19,826 nt of DNA. Source: an uncultured Bacilli bacterium. GTDB taxonomy: Bacteria; Bacillota_I; Bacilli_A; RF39; UBA660. The notes beneath the pieces were generated by a model. The model was given only the letters and a program-made list of their open reading frames with translations, was not told the DNA's origin and ran no database searches. Below are positions 1-5,343 of this stretch, one piece after another (the first letter of the stretch is position 1; each line of letters begins with the position of its first letter). A program made the translations under genes and the position numbers. The stretch covers positions 1 to 19,826 of the forward strand of contig CANRPL010000021.1 in assembly GCA_947632495.1 (NCBI GenBank), read 5' to 3'.

Positions 1-2
1 CC

Positions 3-422
3 TTCCCAGGTCGTCTAGGTAATGGTCGTACACGTGGACATAACTGGGCAATATTGACAACATCAGATATCGAGACGATTTTAAAAGATGGTATTTATTC
101 AAAACAACCAATTTATCAAATTACTTTAAATTCAGCCAATATTAATGCTATTCGCAAATTAAATAAAGCTGCAAGAAATAGCGGTATAGATCCATACACG
201 GAAATGACAATGTATAATAAAACTAGTGATACTGATACAACGGGTCAAACCGGATTCTATTGTGTTGATAATGGTACTAATAAATTCTGTGCTAGTAGAT
301 TCTTAACTTATTTAGCTACTAATGCTCCATATAATAAACTTACAGGCACATGTATATCATCTAGTGATCGAACATATGATAGAGCATTCAAATATGCAGC
401 AACTAATGGTTGTAAACAATAA
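3..422 (+). CDS. unrecognised protein, 3' end only (5' end outside window)
   Basis: The reading frame is open from the window edge to a TAA at 420-422, giving 139 visible residues. A TTG at 54 could be read as a start, but the frame continues upstream through FPGRLGNGRTRGHNWAILTT without a stop and the TTG lacks a ribosome-binding site, so this is most likely the C-terminal part of a longer gene. The visible part is rich in Thr, Asn and Tyr with five cysteines (in YCVD, KFCA, GTCI and the C-terminal NGCKQ region), which would suit a secreted or surface protein with disulfides. I recognise no family. A strong hairpin follows directly, so the gene ends its transcription unit here. Confidence 0.6.
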   Translation, partial: FPGRLGNGRTRGHNWAILTTSDIETILKDGIYSKQPIYQITLNSANINAIRKLNKAARNSGIDPYTEMTMYNKTSDTDTTGQTGFYCVDNGTNKFCASRFLTYLATNAPYNKLTGTCISSSDRTYDRAFKYAATNGCKQ

Positions 423-447
423 AAATGCAGATTATCTGCATTTTTTG
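421..447 (+). terminator. rho-independent terminator of the first gene, possibly bidirectional
   Basis: An inverted repeat of about ten bases (AAAAATGCAG / CTGCATTTTT, five-base loop) overlaps the stop codon and ends in a T run. The A run on its left side means it could also act on the opposite strand against the convergent gene. Confidence 0.8.
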
Positions 448-452
448 GTATT

Positions 453-478
453 AAAAAAAGCATGCTTTTAGGCATACT
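453..478 (-). terminator. terminator of the LppM-like lipoprotein gene
   Basis: On the minus strand, just past the lipoprotein stop codon, AGTATGC and GCATGCT pair (one G-U) around a six-base loop. A T run of about seven follows. Confidence 0.7.
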
Positions 479-481
479 CTT

Positions 482-1525
482 TTATCCGTTTTGCGTATTG
501 TCTGTTGTTTGATCTTGCTCTTGTGTGTTCTCTTCTGGAGTTGGCACACTAGGAGCTGCTTCAGGAGTAGGTTCAGGTTGAACTGGCTCATTAGGAACTG
601 TCTCAGGAGCTGGAGTAGGTTGAACTGGTTCACTAGGAACAGGTTGTGGTTGAGGTACAGGTTGTGGTTGAACAGGCATTGGTTGTGGACCTGGAACTGG
701 AGTTCCTGGCATTGGCTGTGGAGGCATTGGCGCACCTACTATAGGTTGTTGACCATTACTCTTCTTACCTTTTTTACTAACTAATAAAACAATTACAATT
801 AGTAAAACAACTACAACACCAGCTATTATTCCATACATAAACATATTTTTGTCACTTGTAATACCAGCTTTTTTTGGAAATTCAAATTCAAACTGAATAT
901 TTTTTCCTGTAAGGTCTGCAGTATCCCATGTTAATGTTTTACCATCGTCAGATACTTTAGAAGCATTGTGACTGATTGGTTTTTGAGGTAAAGTAATAAC
1001 AAAAGATACATCCATAATACTACTTAAATCAGCACCTTCATATTCTTGAGCCTGTTCTTCGCTATCACTTGTATCAAGCTTGAAGTCAGCCTTGTATGTG
1101 TTGCCTTTCTTTAGGAATAACTTTTCTTTACCAGTCATTTCACTAGTTTTGGCAACTTCATCTTCTTTTTCAGAACTTATTTCATCGATGTTATCGATTG
1201 TAGTTGTAAATTTTTTACCCTTGAACTTTCCTTCTTCATATTTTTCGCCTTTTAGGTTTTTAGCTATACTAGAATTTTCTGAATTAAAAGTTTCTTCAAT
1301 GAATTCCCATCTTTCTTCATCGGTAAATTCTTTATCAGTGCTTGAACCTAATTGATTATCCAATGATAACATACTATCGATTAGTTCGTCATCTAAAGCA
1401 ACAATAACGGCTAAATCGACAGATTTATCATCTTTGATGTTCATATTTACTTCTTCTTTCATGGTGCAGCCACTAACTAAAACAACCGCTAGTAGCAACA
1501 TCATAAGCTTTTTAGCTCTCTTCAA
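482..1525 (-). CDS. LppM-like lipoprotein with transmembrane segment and proline-rich C-terminal tail
   Basis: The 347-residue product starts at TTG (1523-1525), chosen because AGGAGAG lies seven bases upstream and this start yields a full lipoprotein signal: KRAKK, a hydrophobic core, then lipobox VSGC with Cys20 as the lipidated residue. Residues 21 to about 220 are an extracytoplasmic domain beginning with EEVNMNIKDDKSVDL. This resembles the LppM domain of Firmicute and actinobacterial lipoproteins (recognition by pattern, no search done). A hydrophobic segment at about 229-252 is followed by KKGKK, so the tail (253-347) should be cytoplasmic. The tail is dense in Pro and Gln (PMPGTPVPGPQPMP, then QPVP and PEP variants) and ends acidic and Gln/Asn-rich. 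The function is unknown. Convergent terminators isolate the gene from the upstream neighbour. The Pro-rich coding stretch has a near-copy at 17200-17240. Confidence 0.8.
   Translation of the reverse strand: MKRAKKLMMLLLAVVLVSGCTMKEEVNMNIKDDKSVDLAVIVALDDELIDSMLSLDNQLGSSTDKEFTDEERWEFIEETFNSENSSIAKNLKGEKYEEGKFKGKKFTTTIDNIDEISSEKEDEVAKTSEMTGKEKLFLKKGNTYKADFKLDTSDSEEQAQEYEGADLSSIMDVSFVITLPQKPISHNASKVSDDGKTLTWDTADLTGKNIQFEFEFPKKAGITSDKNMFMYGIIAGVVVVLLIVIVLLVSKKGKKSNGQQPIVGAPMPPQPMPGTPVPGPQPMPVQPQPVPQPQPVPSEPVQPTPAPETVPNEPVQPEPTPEAAPSVPTPEENTQEQDQTTDNTQNG
675..715 (-). repeat. 41-bp dispersed coding repeat, copy A
   Basis: This is the partner of 17200-17240. It lies in the proline-rich tail of the LppM-like lipoprotein and encodes PMPGTPVPGPQPMP on the minus strand. 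Confidence 0.85.
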
Positions 1526-1551
1526 AATTTCACTCTCCTATTCTAATTGGT

Positions 1552-1580
1552 ATTTTATCATATTTATGTCGAAATAGCAA
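1552..1580 (-). promoter_or_regulatory. vegetative promoter of the lipoprotein gene
   Basis: Minus strand: TTGCTA (1575-1580), a 17-base spacer, then TAAAAT (1552-1557) preceded by TGA, forming an extended -10. It lies about 27 bases upstream of the TTG start and back to back with the promoter of the divergent gene. Confidence 0.6.
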
Positions 1581-1590
1581 AAAAATATAT

Positions 1591-1618
1591 TTGACAAACG
1601 ATATTTATGAGTGATAAC
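1591..1618 (+). promoter_or_regulatory. probable promoter of the 181-residue gene
   Basis: A perfect TTGACA (1591-1596) is followed after 16 bases by GATAAC (1613-1618), a four-of-six -10. A better -10 match, CATAAT at 1618-1623, would need a 21-base spacer. The gene starts at 1649. Confidence 0.5.
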
Positions 1619-1648
1619 ATAATACCTATGCAAAGTGAGGATTAATGT

Positions 1649-2194
1649 ATGAAAAAACGTAATATTTATGATAGTGTCTATTATGTTGCGATGATTGGTG
1701 CCCTTATGAATGGTGAAAGCGAGTCTTCTTTTGGTGGATATACTCTTCACTACGAAATGTATCCAACTAAAATGGTGAAAGATGGTAAAAAAGAGAGTTA
1801 TCTTGCTTTAGTAGCGGCTCTTGTTGATGATCATACACAGATGTTGGAGTGGAAAGAAACTTTTTATAAACCATATCAGTATGATGAAACAAAAAGCGAA
1901 GAAGATATTATTACCGATTTAATTAGCCAACCATTAGAAAATAAAGCTGATTTTATTATGCAACCAGCTATTGAAAAAAGTGATAGACCATATTGGCGTA
2001 AAAAGAGTTTGTATTTATATGATGATTATGAGGATGAAGATGGTTATCACGATATAACTTTTATCCTATTTCCACGTATACCAGGCTATGTAGCATATAA
2101 TATTAAAGCTTTAGCGCAAGGTTATCTAGGCGAATTATCACGCACTATTTTAAATGGCAAATTAAAAGATAAAGTGTACGAAAAAGAGGCTTAA
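1649..2194 (+). CDS. unrecognised cytoplasmic protein, 181 aa
   Basis: The ATG at 1649 is preceded by GAGGAT at suitable distance. The product has no signal peptide. It has one modest hydrophobic stretch near the N-terminus (YYVAMIGALM, residues 11-20) and an acidic run, YLYDDYEDEDGYHD, at about 127-140. It is rich in Tyr and Lys and looks like a soluble globular protein; I do not recognise the family. It has its own promoter and a hairpin that begins in its last codons, so it is probably monocistronic. It is divergent from the lipoprotein gene with a 123-base shared intergenic region, which allows co-regulation but does not prove it. Confidence 0.7.
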   Translation: MKKRNIYDSVYYVAMIGALMNGESESSFGGYTLHYEMYPTKMVKDGKKESYLALVAALVDDHTQMLEWKETFYKPYQYDETKSEEDIITDLISQPLENKADFIMQPAIEKSDRPYWRKKSLYLYDDYEDEDGYHDITFILFPRIPGYVAYNIKALAQGYLGELSRTILNGKLKDKVYEKEA

Positions 2195-2210
2195 TACCTC
2201 TTTCTTTTTA
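2183..2210 (+). terminator. terminator of the 181-residue gene
   Basis: AAAGAGG (2183-2189) pairs with CCTCTTT (2197-2203) around a seven-base loop containing the TAA stop. TCTTTTTA follows. Confidence 0.6.
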
Positions 2211-2215
2211 TCTTA

Positions 2216-2224
2216 TGATATAAT
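2216..2224 (+). promoter_or_regulatory. extended -10 promoter of the nitroreductase cluster
   Basis: TGATATAAT is a perfect extended -10. The region 17 bases upstream (ACCTCT) is not a -35 match. The nitroreductase ATG follows at 2252. Confidence 0.65.
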
Positions 2225-2251
2225 AATGATAGATATGATAAAGGAGGATTT

Positions 2252-2767
2252 ATGGATTTTTTAGATTTAGTTAAGGAACGTTATTCTGTTCGTCGTTATT
2301 CTGACCAGGTTGTAGAGCAAGAAAAATTAGATTTAATTTTAGAAGCTGGGCGTGTAGCGCCTACCGCCGTTAATAATCAACCCCAAAAAATATATGTTTT
2401 ACAAAGTAGAGATGCTTTAGATAAGATTAATAGTGTCGCTAATACATATAATGCTCCAGTAGTATTGCTATTGTGTGCTGATATGGATCAAGTTTGGAAA
2501 AGCCCATTAGAAGAAAATTATGATACATCAGAAATGGATGTTAGTATTGTAGGAACACATATGATGTTAGAGGCTTGGAATGTGGGTGTAGGTTCACTTT
2601 GGATTAGATATTTTGATTCAAAAAAAGTAAAAGAAGTATTTTCTTTACCAGAAAATGTTAAACCTGTTTGTCTTTTATGTTTAGGTTATCCTAGTAAAGA
2701 TTGTCATCCAAGTTCTCGTTTACATGGTAATCGTAAAACGATTGAAGAAACGGTTACCTATTGGTAG
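2252..2767 (+). CDS. nitroreductase family FMN-dependent oxidoreductase
   Basis: The family uses FMN and NAD(P)H to reduce nitro compounds, quinones or flavins; the physiological substrate here is unknown. The N-terminus RYSVRRYSD followed by LEAGRVAPTAVNNQPQ (residues about 10-45) is the typical FMN-phosphate-binding and dimer start of the family. VGVGSLWI (about 111-118) and VCLLCLGYP (about 138-146) fit the conserved later part. At 171 residues it belongs to the short subfamily. The start is supported by AAAGGAGG at 2240-2247. It is the first gene of a probable four-gene unit with the protein at 2775 and the two acetyltransferases. Confidence 0.88.
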   Translation: MDFLDLVKERYSVRRYSDQVVEQEKLDLILEAGRVAPTAVNNQPQKIYVLQSRDALDKINSVANTYNAPVVLLLCADMDQVWKSPLEENYDTSEMDVSIVGTHMMLEAWNVGVGSLWIRYFDSKKVKEVFSLPENVKPVCLLCLGYPSKDCHPSSRLHGNRKTIEETVTYW

Positions 2768-2774
2768 GTGTTAA

Positions 2775-3212
2775 ATGAAAGTACCACCAATTGAAAAAAT
2801 ACCGGAAGCCTATAGCGCTATCATCGATAACCGAATTATGCTACATGATAATGACGCCATAGTTAAATCGAGTGATATGACTAAAGAGTATTATGTAAAA
2901 TGGAAAGATAATATTTATTATTCCAACGATAACGCTACTTATTGGCAGAGTTATCCTGGTTATCCTATTATTGCTGTTTTGATGCTTCAAAATAAATTAC
3001 CTTTGGATATGATGGTAGCGGAGAAATTTAAGGGTATTAATTGGAATATTATCAACAAAGAAAATAAAAGAGACTATCAAAAGTCTTTGAATCAAGTATT
3101 AAGTGATATTTCTTCTAATGAGAAAGATAAAATTATTAGTGAGATAAATAAAGTATATGAAAATTTATTAAAATGTGATTTAATAATAACCAAAAAGAAA
3201 AATTTAGATTAA
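2775..3212 (+). CDS. unrecognised small protein, 145 aa
   Basis: It starts seven bases after the nitroreductase stop, with TAGGTG overlapping that stop as the only plausible ribosome-binding site, so it is probably translated from the same transcript. The product is soluble, rich in Lys, Asn, Ile and Tyr, with no signal peptide or metal motif. The middle contains YYVKWKDNIYYS, then a hydrophobic patch YPIIAVLMLQ (about 75-84). The C-terminal third looks helical and charged and ends in a lysine-rich tail. I cannot assign a family. Confidence 0.65.
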   Translation: MKVPPIEKIPEAYSAIIDNRIMLHDNDAIVKSSDMTKEYYVKWKDNIYYSNDNATYWQSYPGYPIIAVLMLQNKLPLDMMVAEKFKGINWNIINKENKRDYQKSLNQVLSDISSNEKDKIISEINKVYENLLKCDLIITKKKNLD

Positions 3213-3215
3213 GTA

Positions 3216-3833
3216 GTGGTGATGGTTGTGGTGATAAAAGATCTTTATGATGGTATGGGAAGCGTCTATTTTGAATTAGCTTTTAAAAAGAGAATTTTAG
3301 AGCATGCTATTCAAAATAAGACAGTTGATATTGGAGCAGCTAAAAAGAAGATAACAGAAATAAATAACGGAATGGAAGATATTAAAGAGGGCAGGTTCTT
3401 TACTAAAGAGCCTCTTAAAACAGATGGTGTGATTGATATACGCACTCCCTATATGAGTTTAGGTATATATTATATATGTCTTCATAATCAAAAAGAAGTC
3501 ATCGGTGTTTTAGGATATCGTGGTTATCATGAAAGTGATATAGGTGATCTTGGACTTGAGATTTATAAAGAATATCAAAGACAAGGCTATGGTACGCGAG
3601 CTATTAATTTATTTGGAGAGTTCGCTTATGAAACTGGGGTTCCCGATTTTATGATTAAGTTATATGCTGCCAATGTTGCTTCATACCGAATAGTTGATGC
3701 TTATGGTGGAAAATTAGTAGGTAAAGAAAAAACTTCAGAAGGTTTGATTTTAAAATTTCTTTGCCCAACTAAACCAAGGCAAAAGAATAAAGAAAAAATA
3801 ATAGGAGAGATTGATAATGGATATAGTAATTAG
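3216..3833 (+). CDS. GNAT family N-acetyltransferase (start uncertain)
   Basis: Acetyl-CoA-dependent acyltransferase of unknown substrate. The GNAT motif A is clear: LGLEIYKEYQRQGYGTRAI, with the pyrophosphate-binding QRQGYG at residues 121-126 counted from 3216. It is followed by a motif-B-like AANVASYRIVDAYGGKLVG. A helical region of about 70 residues precedes the core. The start is ambiguous: GTG codons at 3216, 3219, 3228 and 3231 and ATG at 3222 are all in frame. No GGAGG is present; GGTGAT at 3219-3224 could pair with the 16S tail and would favour GTG 3231 (MIKDLYDG). The 3' end overlaps the next gene by 17 bases, suggesting translational coupling. Confidence 0.8.
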   Translation: MVMVVVIKDLYDGMGSVYFELAFKKRILEHAIQNKTVDIGAAKKKITEINNGMEDIKEGRFFTKEPLKTDGVIDIRTPYMSLGIYYICLHNQKEVIGVLGYRGYHESDIGDLGLEIYKEYQRQGYGTRAINLFGEFAYETGVPDFMIKLYAANVASYRIVDAYGGKLVGKEKTSEGLILKFLCPTKPRQKNKEKIIGEIDNGYSN

Positions 3834-4221
3834 AAAATATGACGATGATGACTATGCAGCTGTTAATGATATTATTAAAGAAGCTTTTGATTTTCAAAAA
3901 TCACATTGTCATGATGATAATAATCTAGAATATGTCGCTCTTGTTGATGGCGTTGTAGCTGGTTATTTTATCTTAACAAAAATTCGTGATGTTATTCTTG
4001 ATGTAAATTATATCTATGTGGAATATGTATGTGTAAAATCAGAGTATCAAAATATGGGTGTCGCTACTAAAATGATGCAATATGCTATTAAGGAAGCACA
4101 AAAGATGAAAGCTAGTTATATGGAACTAACATCTAATTGTAAGCGTCTTAGTGCTCATCATGTTTATGAAAAGGTAGGATTTATTAAACGAGATACATTT
4201 GTATATCGCATTTATCTTTAA
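3817..4221 (+). CDS. GNAT family N-acetyltransferase
   Basis: A 134-residue single-domain GNAT. Beta strands VEYVCV and the acetyl-CoA loop YQNMGVATKMM (QNMGVA at about 78-83) are diagnostic, and the C-terminus HHVYEKVGFIKRDTFVYRIYL is the usual end of the fold, including the YEKxGF motif. I chose ATG 3817 over TTG 3811 because AGGAGAG at 3803-3809 is seven bases from the ATG but only one from the TTG. It overlaps the preceding acetyltransferase. The two share only the fold and are not obvious recent duplicates. The substrate is unknown; small GNATs of this type often modify protein N-termini, antibiotics or polyamines. Confidence 0.85.
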   Translation: MDIVIRKYDDDDYAAVNDIIKEAFDFQKSHCHDDNNLEYVALVDGVVAGYFILTKIRDVILDVNYIYVEYVCVKSEYQNMGVATKMMQYAIKEAQKMKASYMELTSNCKRLSAHHVYEKVGFIKRDTFVYRIYL

Positions 4222-4250
4222 AAAATAAAAAAGGCAAGGTTTTCCTTGCC
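4222..4250 (-). terminator. shared terminator between convergent genes
   Basis: GGCAAGG (4233-4239) and CCTTGCC (4244-4250) form a GC-rich stem with a four-base loop. On the minus strand a T-rich run follows, a textbook terminator for the zinc-ribbon gene. For the plus-strand acetyltransferase the trailing sequence TATTCTATT is weaker, but the hairpin may serve both. Confidence 0.85.
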
Positions 4251-4540
4251 TATTCTATTACTTTGCACTGACAATATTCACAAATTAATTTGCCATTAGT
4301 AGGAGCGCTACAATGTGGACAAATAGCTGGAATATTTTGTAATTTTTGACGCTGCTCAACAGCTTCGTGATAAGTATTCATTTTTTCTTCATTTTGTATT
4401 TTCATATCTGTTGTAACAGAGTTAATACCTTCACCGGCCATATTACCAATGGCATTTCCTACAGCGTTACCAATAGCATGACCAGCTGAATGACTCATAC
4501 TACTAACAACATTATTAACAACACTATCAAAAAGGCCCAT
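4250..4540 (-). CDS. small protein with N-terminal glycine zipper and C-terminal zinc ribbon
   Basis: A 96-residue product. Residues 20-36 are four tandem tetrads of the form G-N/H-A-I/V, placing glycines at 20, 24, 28, 32 and 36 (GxxxG repeated). This is the glycine-zipper pattern used for helix packing in membranes or oligomers. A polar, charged linker (about 46-70) follows, then CPHC...CEYC with cysteines at 74, 77, 87 and 90, a four-cysteine zinc ribbon. AGGAGG upstream of the ATG and an extended -10 support the start. The function is unknown. The same kind of short zinc ribbon fused to a membrane-related segment recurs at 16537 and 17110, there with the ribbon at the N-terminus. Confidence 0.8.
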   Translation of the reverse strand: MGLFDSVVNNVVSSMSHSAGHAIGNAVGNAIGNMAGEGINSVTTDMKIQNEEKMNTYHEAVEQRQKLQNIPAICPHCSAPTNGKLICEYCQCKVIE

Positions 4541-4565
4541 ACATATCCTCCTTTAATCTAGCTTG

Positions 4566-4574
4566 ATTATAACA
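4566..4574 (-). promoter_or_regulatory. extended -10 promoter of the glycine-zipper/zinc-ribbon gene
   Basis: Minus strand TGTTATAAT: a perfect TATAAT with the TG extension. No convincing -35 lies 16-18 bases upstream. It is about 26 bases from the start codon. Confidence 0.6.
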
Positions 4575-4665
4575 AAAATAAATTATAAATGCTATTTATC
4601 AGTAAAAAAAAGATAAATGTTTACACTATTTAGACATAAAAAGGAGAAAAAAGAGAGTTTGTAGA

Positions 4666-4692
4666 TTGAAAAAGAAAGGAATATGCTATACT
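4666..4692 (+). promoter_or_regulatory. promoter of the 179-residue gene
   Basis: TTGAAA (4666-4671) and TATACT (4687-4692) with TGC before the -10. The spacer is 15 bases, short, so the extended -10 probably does most of the work. The ATG is at 4714. Confidence 0.55.
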
Positions 4693-4713
4693 AAAAATAG
4701 ATAGGGAGGAACT

Positions 4714-5253
4714 ATGAAAAAATTAAATTTTGGTTATGATAATGGTAGAAACCCATCAGGAGCTTTTGAAGGAATTGGTGTAACCGGAATAGGCGAAGGA
4801 CCAGTTGCTGGAGATTATCTTGGTGTTGTTAATGTAAATAGTGCCAATTATATTGTTACGCGTGTTACCCAAGCTTTTAAAGATATGGGTGTCGGAAGAA
4901 TTGTTGTTCATGAAGCGCTTGCTGATATTTATCCTGATGCATCAGGTATATTGTTTATTAGTCAAGATAAGTCACAAATTTGCTTTCAATTAGAACAATT
5001 ATTTAATATGAAAGAATCACAACAGTTGATTGAAAAAGGTGTACCTCTTCGTGAAATATGTGATGGTAAAATGGCTCCTTTCTCTTTTGAATGTGTTACT
5101 AGAGGAGAAACGATTACAGCTACCGCTATTAGACCTGATGTTTTCTTGAGTAAGAAGCAAGCTATCAATAATTGTCATTCATCTTTCTCACGCATGCAAC
5201 AAGAACTTACTGCTATTTATGAAAGTGAAAAAGAAAGTGGTAAACAAATGTAG
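4714..5253 (+). CDS. unrecognised protein, 179 aa, with glycine-rich N-terminal region
   Basis: The start is supported by GGGAGGA eight bases upstream. The N-terminal 35 residues are glycine-rich (GAFEGIGVTGIGEGPVAGD). The remainder alternates predicted strands and helices (YIVTRVTQAFKDMGVGRIVVHEAL; GILFISQDKSQICFQLEQLF) and ends in a charged helix. There is no signal peptide, membrane segment or obvious catalytic motif. The gene is monocistronic, with its own promoter and a terminator just after the stop. I do not recognise the family and propose no function. Confidence 0.7.
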   Translation: MKKLNFGYDNGRNPSGAFEGIGVTGIGEGPVAGDYLGVVNVNSANYIVTRVTQAFKDMGVGRIVVHEALADIYPDASGILFISQDKSQICFQLEQLFNMKESQQLIEKGVPLREICDGKMAPFSFECVTRGETITATAIRPDVFLSKKQAINNCHSSFSRMQQELTAIYESEKESGKQM

Positions 5254-5256
5254 AAC

Positions 5257-5284
5257 AGGAAGCTTTTATAGCTTCCTTGTTTTG
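5257..5284 (+). terminator. terminator of the 179-residue gene
   Basis: GGAAGC (5258-5263) and GCTTCC (5271-5276) form a stem with a seven-base loop, extendable by CA/TTG with one bulge. TTGTTTTG follows. Its T-rich end coincides with the -35 box of the uvrB promoter. Confidence 0.75.
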
Positions 5285-5305
5285 ATTATTAATTAGTGAT
5301 AAAAT
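5277..5305 (+). promoter_or_regulatory. uvrB promoter
   Basis: TTGTTT (5277-5282), a 17-base spacer and TAAAAT (5300-5305) with TGA in front. The -35 element lies in the T run of the preceding terminator. I see no LexA/DinR operator-like palindrome (GAACnnnnGTTC type) near it, only an isolated GAAC at 5308. Confidence 0.55.
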
Positions 5306-5343
5306 ATGAACAACACGTCGATGTAACTAGGGAGGAGGATAAT

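Noticed and set aside
451..784. Overlapping reading frames on both strands in the proline-rich part of the lipoprotein gene
   Set aside because: They encode repetitive Trp/Arg/Leu or Gln/Leu/Asn runs, the expected out-of-frame reading of low-complexity Pro/Gln codons, and they lack ribosome-binding sites.
5296..5343. Longer UvrB N-terminus starting at GTG 5296
   Set aside because: The extension contains the promoter -10 and is unlike UvrB N-termini, whereas ATG 5344 has an excellent ribosome-binding site.
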